From: a virus
Virus record (IMG/VR): IMGVR_UViG_3300025879_000084
Coordinates: 1 to 27,108 of that record
Length of the DNA: 27,108 nt
Strand: one strand, 5' to 3'
Shown: positions 15,400-22,405 of the stretch, piece after piece
How positions within the stretch are numbered: position 1 is the first letter of the stretch
Layout of the letters: every line of letters begins with the position of its first letter
Position numbers and translations under genes: made by a program
The notes under the pieces: generated by a model
What the model saw: the letters and a program-made list of their open reading frames with translations, nothing else
Database searches by the model: none
What the model was told of the DNA's origin: nothing

Positions 15400-16029
15400 A
15401 TGGGTAAGAAAATCTATAAAATAACTGAATCTCAAATGAAGAGTATTTTAGAAAATAAGAAGTCTTCTAAAAATGATACTAAAGAACAGATATCTGAAGA
15501 TCAGTTAAAAAACATATTCGAGAGTTTAGCCGATAAGGTTGAAGAGTACGATAATTATAACTACCCAGCTGGAGCTGACGCAGATCCTAGCGCCCCATGG
15601 AATGATGATGGTGGTAGTACTAGACAGGGTGAGTACGTTAAGGGTGACATTGTTGGTGTTGGTTATGATGGGGATGAGATGCTATTGATGGATAAATCTA
15701 GTGGTAAATATTATTACACTATTAATGAAGCTATCACTGATGGTAAATATGATATATATGATGAGTTATCTGACTTTTTAGATATACCTCAAGAAGAAGA
15801 TGAAGATGAGGATGGTCGATATATGGTCGCTATAAACGATTGGAAGAGTTATATTGATCAAGGTGAACTATTAGGTGCTATGGCTAGTTATTTAAATAAC
15901 AGTAATGATATTGATTCTGGTGACCAAGAAGCTTATGAAAATGGTGATGTTTGGTTTATGGAAGTTAGTCCAGAGTCTATTGAAGGTATTGGTAGTGATA
16001 AATTGAAAAGTATGGTTAAATTTAATTAA
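15400..16029 (+). CDS. 209-aa acidic modular protein (YPAGADxDPxAPWN module), probable virion protein
   Basis: The N-terminus MGKKIYKITESQMKSILENK is a variant of the leader class (short basic start, I-T-E, amphipathic helix), with a second ISEDQLKNIFESL copy at about 31-43. Residues 53-68 contain NYPAGADADPSAPWND, a motif I recall from many phage hypothetical proteins. The rest is acidic, with a poly-Asp/Glu stretch near 130-140, then a helical C-terminus. It overlaps tail-to-tail by 8 bases with the 118-aa gene, and its terminator lies inside that gene. It is probably a processed internal protein; the function is unknown. Confidence 0.82.
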   Translation: MGKKIYKITESQMKSILENKKSSKNDTKEQISEDQLKNIFESLADKVEEYDNYNYPAGADADPSAPWNDDGGSTRQGEYVKGDIVGVGYDGDEMLLMDKSSGKYYYTINEAITDGKYDIYDELSDFLDIPQEEDEDEDGRYMVAINDWKSYIDQGELLGAMASYLNNSNDIDSGDQEAYENGDVWFMEVSPESIEGIGSDKLKSMVKFN

Positions 16030-16378
16030 GATTTAATAATATATCTTTATATGAATTGGGTATATCTACATAAATGTGGGTATACCCAATTTTTTTGTTG
16101 GCTATTATCCTGTGTCTACCATCTATAACACCTATCTTATTAGATTGGAACCCTAATGATGGTAGTTCTAACGAACCTTTTTTGTTAATATTTTTTTTGA
16201 TGTGGTTTATACAATCATTAACTCTGTTAATAGAATATACGTTTTTAGTATCAATGTCTATATGATATTCTGGGGTGTCAGACTTTAACCTAGATATTAG
16301 TTTATCCAGGTTAACTAAAACGGGTGAAGTATATTCACACTCTTTACTTTCGTACAATTCTGCTTCCAAGTATTTCAT
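16022..16378 (-). CDS. 118-aa ParB/sulfiredoxin-like protein
   Basis: The C-terminal half has the ParB-like signature GVIDGRHRIIANKKIGYTHI (D86-G-R-H-R90), preceded by LPSLGFQ and followed by a strand YVDIP. In ParB/Srx-fold proteins the [D/E]-G-x-H-R loop binds nucleotide (CTP in ParB, ATP in sulfiredoxin). At 118 residues it is only the N-terminal catalytic-type fold, with no helix-turn-helix, so chromosome partition is unlikely. Phages use such domains as nucleases or regulators. A -7-like box TATATTTG lies exactly 4 bases before the ATG, so it is probably a leaderless host-transcribed gene. The related DGRHR/DGNHR folds in the neighbouring 523-aa protein suggest local duplication. Confidence 0.8.
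   Translation of the reverse strand: MKYLEAELYESKECEYTSPVLVNLDKLISRLKSDTPEYHIDIDTKNVYSINRVNDCINHIKKNINKKGSLELPSLGFQSNKIGVIDGRHRIIANKKIGYTHIYVDIPNSYKDILLNLN
16054..16096 (+). terminator. Terminator of the 15400 gene, embedded in the opposite gene
   Basis: AATTGGGTATA (16054-16064) and TATACCCAATT (16081-16091) form an 11-bp stem with a 16-base loop followed by a run of seven T. It lies 25 bases after the 209-aa stop but inside the C-terminal codons of the convergent 118-aa gene, so the same bases serve as coding sequence. Confidence 0.75.
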
Positions 16379-16382
16379 AATT

Positions 16383-16390
16383 CAAATATA
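16383..16390 (-). promoter_or_regulatory. TAnnTTTG -7 box (TATATTTG) 4 nt before ATG 16378
   Basis: It matches the -7 consensus on the minus strand; no clear TTTG is found 20 bases upstream. Confidence 0.45.
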
Positions 16391-16434
16391 CGACAATATA
16401 TTTATTTAAAAAAAAATTTACTTAACTTTAATTA

Positions 16435-16442
16435 TATTTATA
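16435..16442 (+). promoter_or_regulatory. TATTTATA late-type promoter element before the 523-aa gene
   Basis: TTATATTTATAACTAA ends 15 bases before ATG 16458; AGAGGG just upstream of the start is a possible weak Shine-Dalgarno site, unusual for this window. Confidence 0.4.
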
Positions 16443-16457
16443 ACTAAAGAGGGTATT

Positions 16458-18029
16458 ATGATTGTTACTAAAAAAGATATATTAGATTCATTAAACGAAG
16501 GGTTTTATAAAGAATACCCGTTAGAGGATATCGGGTTGTGGTATGGTGATTCTGATTATAAAGCTAGGGGTGGTGAAATGGTTTATATGACACCAGATGA
16601 GTTCTTATCGAAGGCTAAACCATTGGAGATGACTGATGAGACTAGGTCTAATATTAATGATCTTATCGCACATGTTAGTAATGGTGGTAAACTAGACCCT
16701 TTAACTTTATATTCGCTAGATAAGACCGATGTTAGGAATAGTGATGGTAGACATAGAGCTATAATGGCTATGCAAATAGGTATACGTAAGTTGCCTGTAT
16801 TGGATTTCACTAAATCTAACGGTGATGTTGATTTAGAGGTTGTTTCCGAATTATTCTCAATTTCACCAGAGTGTGAGGACCCTAGTTTTTATATATCAAT
16901 GGCTAAGGATAACTTCGGTGAACCTATGATGGAAAAAAAGAATGACATGTATAGTGTTAAGGTTAACCCTAAGTATAAAGATCTTTTTTTCGTATTTGAG
17001 GTTATTAACGATATGTACAACAATAAAGAGTTTGAATCACTATTTTCTGAATCAGAGTTCGTTTGTGAGGAGTGTTTAGAGTTAAAAATTGAAGAGAGAC
17101 TTAACGAGAAATTAGATGTTCTTTCTGATATGGTAGAGTTAAACGAAAGTATAACATATCATTTAGATAACAATATACCATTGATAGAAAATATTTATAG
17201 ACCTGGTAGTTATAAGCACATGGATTTAATTAGAGAAGCTAGAGAGATGTGGGAGAGAGGATCACTTAATTTAGACGGTTTTGATTCATTTCTTTTTGAA
17301 AATACTAGTCTAGGTACCTTTGGTGAGTATAATGGTCTTAAAGTACCCTTAGATCTCCCTATTTTAGCTGAACAGGGTTCAGATACTTCTTGGGAAAATG
17401 ACGAGGGTGAAAAGATCACTCTACAGGATATTTTAGTTATGACTAAAGATATACCTAAAAAGGATTATCCGACGGATAAATTAGCGGATGTAGTGTTAGG
17501 TTGGGATGGTAACCCTGAGGAGCTGGATAGAGTTGAACAGGTTGAAGTTTCCGAACAATACCCTATATTAATTATGGTTAACGAGGTTGGTGAGATTCAA
17601 TGGATTTTAGATGGTAACCATAGAGCTCAAAGAGCGTTGGGTTCTAATATGAAGACAATACCAGCTAAATTAATTAAACCTTCAGATTTGGATGCTAAAG
17701 CTAGAAAAGTTTTACTGGGTATTGTTGATGGTGTAAATGAGGCTGAATATAAAGGTAGGGATGTTAAATTAAACAAACCAAAGCGAGGTGGTTCTAAGAA
17801 GTTCTATGTTTACGTTAGGAAACCTAATGGTGGTATAAAGAAAGTTTCTTTTGGTGATACTACTGGTCTTTCTGTTAAACTAAACGACCCTAAGGCTAGG
17901 AAATCATTTGCGGCCAGACATGACTGTGCTAATAAGAAGGATAGAACTAAGGCATCATACTGGTCTTGTAGACTACCTAGATACGCAAGTTTATTAGGTT
18001 TAAAATCTAACTTTAGTGGGTACTGGTAA
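16458..18029 (+). CDS. 523-aa protein: two ParB-like domains plus C-terminal Cys/His basic module
   Basis: It starts MIVTKKDILDSLNEGFYKEY, a leader-like segment with LNE|G. ParB-like domain 1 (about 18-118) has NSDGRHRAIMAMQIGIRKLP (D96-G-R-H-R100). A Cys-containing helical linker follows (C203, C206). ParB-like domain 2 (about 298-410) has ILDGNHRAQRAL (D385-G-N-H-R389). The C-terminal module (431-504) carries KKFYVYVRKPNGGIKKVSFG and RHDC...YWSCR, a small zinc-like module (DUF5872/DUF6321-type, name uncertain) I recall from phage virion-associated proteins. VNE|AEYKG (426-432) separates the last two modules and fits a prohead-protease-type site. It is probably a packaged, processed multi-enzyme protein. 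Confidence 0.85.
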   Translation: MIVTKKDILDSLNEGFYKEYPLEDIGLWYGDSDYKARGGEMVYMTPDEFLSKAKPLEMTDETRSNINDLIAHVSNGGKLDPLTLYSLDKTDVRNSDGRHRAIMAMQIGIRKLPVLDFTKSNGDVDLEVVSELFSISPECEDPSFYISMAKDNFGEPMMEKKNDMYSVKVNPKYKDLFFVFEVINDMYNNKEFESLFSESEFVCEECLELKIEERLNEKLDVLSDMVELNESITYHLDNNIPLIENIYRPGSYKHMDLIREAREMWERGSLNLDGFDSFLFENTSLGTFGEYNGLKVPLDLPILAEQGSDTSWENDEGEKITLQDILVMTKDIPKKDYPTDKLADVVLGWDGNPEELDRVEQVEVSEQYPILIMVNEVGEIQWILDGNHRAQRALGSNMKTIPAKLIKPSDLDAKARKVLLGIVDGVNEAEYKGRDVKLNKPKRGGSKKFYVYVRKPNGGIKKVSFGDTTGLSVKLNDPKARKSFAARHDCANKKDRTKASYWSCRLPRYASLLGLKSNFSGYW

Positions 18030-18300
18030 ACCTTATATCGATACCGAGTTAAAGTCTGGTTGTATCATTAGAGAGTTTGGGGATGATATAGACCCTATCG
18101 AATTGATGTGGCATAGAGATAAAGAGGATAGGTTGGTTGAGGTAATTGACTGTGGTGAAGGTTGGATGTTTCAATTTGATAACGAACTACCTATTAAATT
18201 GTGTAATAATAAGTCTTTATCTATAAAGAGACATGATTGGCATAGGGTTATAAAAGGTGATGGTAAGTTACTGGTTAGGATAAATAAATTCACAACCTAA
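18016..18300 (+). CDS. 94-aa cupin-like small protein
   Basis: It starts at GTG 18016, overlapping the 523-aa stop by 14 bases; no nearby ATG exists and the conserved part begins by residue 14. Residues 14-94 (REFGDDIDPIELMWHRDKED, GWMFQFDNELPIKL, HDWHRVIKG) match a short phage family I recall, with a beta-rich, cupin-like layout. Its WHRD and HRVIKG histidines could bind metal. The family's function is not known. Translational coupling with the 523-aa gene is likely. It overlaps the convergent minus-strand gene by 11 bases. Confidence 0.75.
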   Translation: MGTGKPYIDTELKSGCIIREFGDDIDPIELMWHRDKEDRLVEVIDCGEGWMFQFDNELPIKLCNNKSLSIKRHDWHRVIKGDGKLLVRINKFTT

Positions 18301-18643
18301 TAAAACACTCATCATAATCACTTATAGTTCCACTCTTCCATTCTGCATCAGAATAATCATCACTACCATTAAAAATGAAGTCGAAGGTGTCTAACATGAA
18401 ATCTTCTACCTGGGTTTTAAGTAATAAAAACCTAATACCTTCTAGACTAACACCATTTGATTTATCGTAAATAAATACGAAGGTGGGATTAAATTTATCA
18501 AACATACTAAATATACCTAGGTGTATATCTCTTTTGCAAGATATTTCATCTTTAAAAGAGTGGTATAGAGTTTCTGCTATACTTCTATCAACATTAAAGT
18601 CGTGTACCGATAATAGTTCTGCTAAATTATTCTTGTAAATCAC
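18290..18643 (-). CDS. 117-aa protein, unknown
   Basis: The frame starts at GTG 18643 ((V)IYKNNLAELLSVHDFNV..), overlapping the end of the dNMP kinase gene by 17 bases, which suggests coupled translation. The protein is mixed alpha/beta with a strand FNPTFVFIYD and an acidic C-terminus. No family is recognised. Codon use matches its neighbours. Its position after the dNMP kinase suggests early or middle expression. Confidence 0.65.
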   Translation of the reverse strand: MIYKNNLAELLSVHDFNVDRSIAETLYHSFKDEISCKRDIHLGIFSMFDKFNPTFVFIYDKSNGVSLEGIRFLLLKTQVEDFMLDTFDFIFNGSDDYSDAEWKSGTISDYDECFIRL

Positions 18644-19187
18644 TTAAAGAATTATTTACCTTTAAATATAGGTCCTCTAAAGTACCATTATTAATAATTT
18701 CTTTATTTATACCAGTTATGGAGTCCATTTCCTTCTCTGAGGCGTGACCGTCTACATTATTTAAGTTTGGTCTATTAACCGACCAAATAACGCCACCCAT
18801 ATTAAGTATAGCGTCTACTTCGTGTTGAAACCTTACGTCACATATAACCACATCTAAATCGTTATTTTTTTCATACCATTGTTGGAATCTTTTCACCCAG
18901 AATGATCTACCTAAAGCTTTTAATTCTGGTATGTGTTTTGGTATGTCGTATTGGAATATTTCAGTACCCATTATCTGTAGTACTAATCTAGGGGTTATAC
19001 CCCAAGAAGGGTCAATTTCATCTTTAGAGTCGCCAAATACTTGATCTTCGGTAAACCCGAATAATTCCATCGCACCCCTTTTTATTGGGTTAGCAAAGCT
19101 ATATTTAGTGAAACCTTTATTATTAACCAAATAATCACCTGTTGTATCTTTACCAGACCTTTTTTTACCTAAAACACCTATTATCAT
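18627..19187 (-). CDS. Deoxynucleoside monophosphate kinase (T4 gp1-like)
   Basis: I choose ATG 19187 (MIIGVLGKKRSGKDTTGDYL) over an upstream TTG at 19208. The P-loop G7-KKRS-G12-K13-D14-T15 directly follows the first beta strand, as in T4 gp1 and related dNMP kinases. Later hallmarks are FANPIKRGAMELFGF, the VLQIMGTEIFQ segment and VVICDVRFQHEVDAI (Walker B-like strand with D and R). The enzyme phosphorylates dNMPs to dNDPs for phage DNA synthesis, often including modified nucleotides. The 186-aa length is close to the usual 200-240. It has a host-type promoter (TTTG-N20-TATTTTTG) just upstream, consistent with early or middle expression. Confidence 0.9.
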   Translation of the reverse strand: MIIGVLGKKRSGKDTTGDYLVNNKGFTKYSFANPIKRGAMELFGFTEDQVFGDSKDEIDPSWGITPRLVLQIMGTEIFQYDIPKHIPELKALGRSFWVKRFQQWYEKNNDLDVVICDVRFQHEVDAILNMGGVIWSVNRPNLNNVDGHASEKEMDSITGINKEIINNGTLEDLYLKVNNSLSDLQE

Positions 19188-19205
19188 ATTTAATATATTT
19201 TTATA

Positions 19206-19237
19206 CAAAAATAAGTTAAACGTTTGATAAAAACAAA
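19206..19237 (-). promoter_or_regulatory. Bacteroidetes-type promoter of the dNMP kinase gene
   Basis: The minus strand reads TTTG (19237-19234), exactly 20 bases, then TATTTTTG (19213-19206), with ATG 18 bases further on. Both boxes fit the consensus. Confidence 0.7.
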
Positions 19238-19242
19238 TTTAT

Positions 19243-19827
19243 TTATTTATTTATAAATTCGTCTATTATAGATTTCGTAAGTCTTCTATTGTTGTGTATT
19301 GGTTCTTCGGATATTTCTTGTTCTTCTGATTCTGACTCTTTGGTTTCTAATTTATCTAACATATCAGACATATCGTCTTCAGATACTTTATTCATATCTA
19401 CCGCTGATAATATAGAGTTAACTACGTATTTGTAATCCTTTGATTCTAGTTCTTCAGACCCACTTCTCATTTTTTGAGCTAATTTACCAGTTAATTTCTG
19501 TATAGATTTAAGTATATTCTCTTCGTCAGCTGGTTCTTCAGTTGGTTCTTCATCACTCATCTCATCATCTACAATCTCTTCGTCATCAACCATCCCTTCG
19601 GTATCTTCTGGGGTTTCGGTGTCCATCATATCTGAATCATCAGTTAATTCAGTTTCCATGTCAACACCCATATCTTCTGGTGATTCTGGTTTAAAATCAG
19701 TACCTAAATCTTCGGTATCATCAAACTCTGAAGTCGATTCAGAATCGTTATTAATAGAAGAAGCCGAATCCGTATTATCAGATTCAGCTCCTTTAATTTT
19801 TAAAACGTAACGTTCAGTTAGACTTTT
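19243..19827 (-). CDS. Downstream (-1 frame) part of a 314-aa acidic leader protein
   Basis: Read in the -1 frame from the A10 run, this gives SLTERYVLKIKGAESD, about 50 acidic codons without a start codon, then ATG 19671 and the rest. The absence of a start in the first 150 bases and the unbroken coding character argue that it is normally translated as a continuation of the 20186 frame rather than from 19671 alone. The sequence is a long Asp/Glu/Thr linker (EETEDTEGMVDDE type), then a helical domain with ILKSIQKLTGKLAQKMRSGS and KYVVNSILSAVDM, which I recall from similar phage proteins where it follows a KYVLK-type segment. It ends RLTKSIIDEFINK. It is probably a virion-internal or scaffold-like protein. 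Confidence 0.75.
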   Translation of the reverse strand, partial: KSLTERYVLKIKGAESDNTDSASSINNDSESTSEFDDTEDLGTDFKPESPEDMGVDMETELTDDSDMMDTETPEDTEGMVDDEEIVDDEMSDEEPTEEPADEENILKSIQKLTGKLAQKMRSGSEELESKDYKYVVNSILSAVDMNKVSEDDMSDMLDKLETKESESEEQEISEEPIHNNRRLTKSIIDEFINK

Positions 19828-20186
19828 TTTTTTAAAACATCTATATTTTCAGAATGACCAACATTTTCGTTGATTTGTTTAAACATCATATTTAAATGCT
19901 TAAGTGCTTCTGCGTATGATCTGTAAGAATGTTCGTGTATGTTTTGAACACCACTAATATATTCGTAACCAGATTCTTTTTTAACCTTTATGTAAACATG
20001 TTTTTCTTCCTGTACAATACCATATTCGGTACCGTCAGAGGCTAATGCTTCGTGTAAGACATCTGATGGTGTACCAGTTTTAGATACATTTTCATTCATA
20101 CTGTCTTTATTTATACCAGCAATCTCTAAAATTCTTAACAATTTTTCGTCTGGGTTTACTATTTTCTCTGAACCTACTGGTCTCAT
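19818..20186 (-). CDS. Upstream part of the frameshifted protein (122 aa if not shifted)
   Basis: It starts at ATG 20186 (MRPVGSEKIVNPDEKLLRIL..EIAGINKDSMNENV), a leader-class N-terminus with MNE|N and later INE|N sites. Residues 40-105 form a compact domain (YGIVQEEKHVYIKVKK, then SYRSYAEALKHLNMMFKQIN) that I recall from phage proteins longer than this one. Unshifted, it ends just after the A10 run as ..DVLKKKV. A -1 slip instead gives DVLKKKKSLTERYVLKIKG.. and continues to 19243 for 314 residues in total. A TATTTATA element lies 34 bases upstream. Confidence 0.8.
   Translation of the reverse strand: MRPVGSEKIVNPDEKLLRILEIAGINKDSMNENVSKTGTPSDVLHEALASDGTEYGIVQEEKHVYIKVKKESGYEYISGVQNIHEHSYRSYAEALKHLNMMFKQINENVGHSENIDVLKKKV
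19824..19833 (-). other. A10 slippery run (probable -1 recoding or slippage site)
   Basis: Ten consecutive A on the coding strand include A-AAA-AAA, suitable for ribosomal -1 frameshifting, and are long enough for RNA polymerase slippage. The zero frame stops 6 codon positions or fewer downstream (GTC TAA). An assembly error in the homopolymer is the alternative. Confidence 0.65.
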
Positions 20187-20220
20187 AATTTTCTATTTAT
20201 TAAATAAGTGTTATTCTTCT

Positions 20221-20228
20221 TATAAATA
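20221..20228 (-). promoter_or_regulatory. TATTTATA late-type element before the frameshifted gene
   Basis: The minus strand reads CTTATATTTATAAG, 34 bases before ATG 20186, in the 62-base gap after the nucleotidyltransferase gene. Confidence 0.35.
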
Positions 20229-20248
20229 TAAGCCTTTTATTAAAAAAA

Positions 20249-20995
20249 TCAATATACTTCATTTTCTAATGATAATAGCTCATCTTTAATGTCTATCCCT
20301 AAATCCCTTAACTGTTCTAGGTACTTAGATCTTCTAAGATATTTGAATACTAAGTTCTCTGTACTATACTCACCACCCTTGGTTAAACCACTTTTTCTGT
20401 AGGCTCTTATCTTAGCTTTTAATTTATCTATTTTTAATATCTTAGCTTCTGGGTCTGTTTCTTTAATTATATTAGTTAATTTTTTATCGAAATCTTTAAC
20501 TTTTTTTATTATACCCTTTTTATCTATAACACCCTCACCTTTATCTTTGGTGGGAGTTTTAATCCATTTGTTGTATAATACACTGTATATACCATCTGAA
20601 TCTACTGTCTCCTTGATGTCTTGTGCGTATAACTCAACGTCAAACTCTTTTATACTTATATCGTGTTTTATGTTGTATAACTCTTTTTTAGCAGTAAAAA
20701 ATTCATCAGCTAATAAGGTGTCATCTGTTACTTTTTCTTTATCTATAACTACGTGTAAGTCGATATCTGAATACTTAGACCAGTTATAATTAGCTATACT
20801 ACCTACTATAATGATATCTTCAACCACAACAGTTTCTATACCCATACTATCCATAAAGTCTTTAGTTATAGATATTAATCTATCTCTGATATCTTTATCT
20901 AATTTAACTTCTTTAAAATTATCGGAATCATGGTTAACCCAAATATCTTGAGCTAAACTGTCGTTCACATTAAAACTTTTTATAATACCATCCAT
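20249..20995 (-). CDS. Nucleotidyltransferase-domain (Pol beta superfamily) protein
   Basis: ATG 20995 is preferred to GTG 21010 (MDGIIKSFNVNDSLAQDIWV). The signature G65-S66 ... D77-x-D79-L-H (IIIVGSIANYNWSKYSDIDL) is the metal-binding nucleotidyltransferase motif GS-x10-DxD. A third acidic strand is likely in KEFDVELYAQD. These domains transfer NMPs to nucleic acids, proteins or small molecules; the substrate is unknown. The C-terminal half (KAKIRAYRKSGLTKGGEYST, FKYLRRSKYLEQL) is basic and helical. Similar proteins accompany leader-bearing virion proteins in T4-like environmental phages, so it may also be head cargo, though no MMG-type leader is visible. It is intact at 248 residues. Confidence 0.85.
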   Translation of the reverse strand: MDGIIKSFNVNDSLAQDIWVNHDSDNFKEVKLDKDIRDRLISITKDFMDSMGIETVVVEDIIIVGSIANYNWSKYSDIDLHVVIDKEKVTDDTLLADEFFTAKKELYNIKHDISIKEFDVELYAQDIKETVDSDGIYSVLYNKWIKTPTKDKGEGVIDKKGIIKKVKDFDKKLTNIIKETDPEAKILKIDKLKAKIRAYRKSGLTKGGEYSTENLVFKYLRRSKYLEQLRDLGIDIKDELLSLENEVY

Positions 20996-21031
20996 ATGTA
21001 ATAAATACACGTATTTTAATAAAAAAACCTT

Positions 21032-21694
21032 TTATATTAGATAATCATCAGCAAATTCTTGAGCTATCTGATGGTCATCTGTTTTTTCTATCCAACCAGT
21101 GATAATGTATTTAGTTTGACCTTTTAATGGTGGGTTACCTCTATGTTTATGTGTCCATAGGGCTGGTGCCATAATTAATTTACCAGTTTCTGGTTTAACT
21201 TTTTGTTGATTGAATTTAAATTCAGTTTCACCACCCTCAACATCGTTAAGGTAATATATAAAGAATAATTCTCTTTTGGAGGTTGACCCTCCTTCGTTCT
21301 CGTGATGCCAAGCATAGTACCCTTGATCATCTATATATCTTTGCATTTGCATATGTGGTACACCATTATTACCTGCTACATAACAGGATTGTGCACTCAT
21401 AACCGCAGAAGATTTAGATTTAAAATCACCGTTTATGGTCATGAATGGGTTTTGTGTGATGTAATCAACTAGATTAGACAATAAATTTTCTCTCAGATAG
21501 TCGTATATGTATAACCAATTATCGTTATCTAGGTTTAAGTGTATCATAAGGTCTGTAGATGATTTAACTGATTTATTAACACCAGCACCACTTATACCTT
21601 CACTTTGTTCACTAGATGTTTCAAACTCATTGATTATAAAATCACACACCTCTTTAGATAAAGTTTTTTCGTATATTTTAACTAGATTATCCAT
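21032..21694 (-). CDS. 2OG-Fe(II) oxygenase, prolyl-4-hydroxylase-like
   Basis: The Fe(II) site is YYAWHHENEGG (H130-x-E132, the HxE form of HxD/E), with distal His H184 in WTHKHRGNPP and the 2-oxoglutarate lysine K195 in QTKYIITGW. Strands FFIYYLNDVEGGETEFKF and GKLIMAPALW complete the double-stranded beta-helix. Enzymes of this family hydroxylate prolyl or other side chains using O2 and 2-oxoglutarate. The target is unknown; the collagen-like fibre in this window has no prolines in its repeats, so a different substrate is likely. The start ATG overlaps the preceding stop by one base (TAATG), so translation is coupled in a four-gene operon (22625 to 21032). Confidence 0.92.
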   Translation of the reverse strand: MDNLVKIYEKTLSKEVCDFIINEFETSSEQSEGISGAGVNKSVKSSTDLMIHLNLDNDNWLYIYDYLRENLLSNLVDYITQNPFMTINGDFKSKSSAVMSAQSCYVAGNNGVPHMQMQRYIDDQGYYAWHHENEGGSTSKRELFFIYYLNDVEGGETEFKFNQQKVKPETGKLIMAPALWTHKHRGNPPLKGQTKYIITGWIEKTDDHQIAQEFADDYLI

Positions 21695-22161
21695 TATATA
21701 ACTTTATTGTATATCATATCAAACTTACTTATTTTATCATTCAATCTTAATGGTTTTATATTGGTATCATAAAAATCACATAATTCAGATCCTTTAAAGT
21801 ATACGTGTAGATTCACATTTAAATCATTGGTTAAACCTAAAGCGTATTCTTTAATGCGCGTGTAGAATTCTTCGTCACTATTACCATCATTATCGAAAAT
21901 TACCAATAAATCACTATTATCTAACTCAAAGTTATAGGTTTTAACTAATTCATTGTTTTCAGAATATAATTTTATCACCCAATCGCCTATCTCTGGCATC
22001 AACATACTTCCCCAGGTACCTCCGTTTAAATACATATCACCTAGAAATTCGTTATCGTAAAACCACTCTACTCGGTAACCATAGTCACCATTTACAGCTA
22101 CTTTTACAACCTCATTTAGGGTTATCTGCACACTAGAGTCATTAGATATCTTAAATTCCAT
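21694..22161 (-). CDS. 155-aa protein, unknown, in the oxygenase operon
   Basis: The first part is beta-rich (VKVAVNGDYGYRVEWFYDNE, GGTWGSMLMPEIGDWVIKLY). The second has a Rossmann-like strand LLVIFDNDGN and an alpha/beta alternation ending LRLNDKISKFDMIYNKVI. No catalytic motif is clear and no family is recognised with confidence. It begins one base after the KTSC gene and overlaps the oxygenase start by one base, so its product probably works with the oxygenase or is its partner or substrate carrier. Codon use is uniform with the operon. Confidence 0.72.
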   Translation of the reverse strand: MEFKISNDSSVQITLNEVVKVAVNGDYGYRVEWFYDNEFLGDMYLNGGTWGSMLMPEIGDWVIKLYSENNELVKTYNFELDNSDLLVIFDNDGNSDEEFYTRIKEYALGLTNDLNVNLHVYFKGSELCDFYDTNIKPLRLNDKISKFDMIYNKVI

Positions 22162-22162
22162 G

Positions 22163-22405
22163 TTATAGCTTTCTGTAAGTATAGTTTTTAGATATTTTAG
22201 TATTAAAGTACTTACCTTGACTTTCGGATAGGTTTAATTCAGCGAATACATCGTGAGGTACATCATCATATTCATATGAGGCGCCACTCTTAAATACCAC
22301 TATCAATTTTTTAGATGGGATATTGTATGTCCCTTGTTGTATGTTCGAACTCTCGTACTTGGCTACTATGTTTTCACCTAAATACTCTTTACTTGTCACT
22401 GGCAT
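22163..22405 (-). CDS. KTSC-domain protein (80 aa)
   Basis: I choose ATG 22405 (MPVTSKEYLGENIVAKYESS) over an in-frame TTG at 22417. The protein is a single KTSC domain: KLIVVFKSGASYEYDDVPHD followed by VFAELNLSESQGKYFNTKIS and the terminal aromatic-basic residues NYTYRKL. This matches the family pattern (Y-x-Y-x-x-V-P then S-x-G-x-x-[FY]-N). KTSC domains occur in phage and bacterial proteins with an RNA-ligase or nucleic-acid association suggested, but no proven function here. It overlaps the previous gene by 17 bases. Confidence 0.88.
   Translation of the reverse strand: MPVTSKEYLGENIVAKYESSNIQQGTYNIPSKKLIVVFKSGASYEYDDVPHDVFAELNLSESQGKYFNTKISKNYTYRKL

Noticed and set aside
19237-19253. TTTA tetranucleotide repeat at the end of the acidic protein
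   Set aside because: Only about four copies in AT-rich sequence; no sign of function beyond spanning the stop codon.
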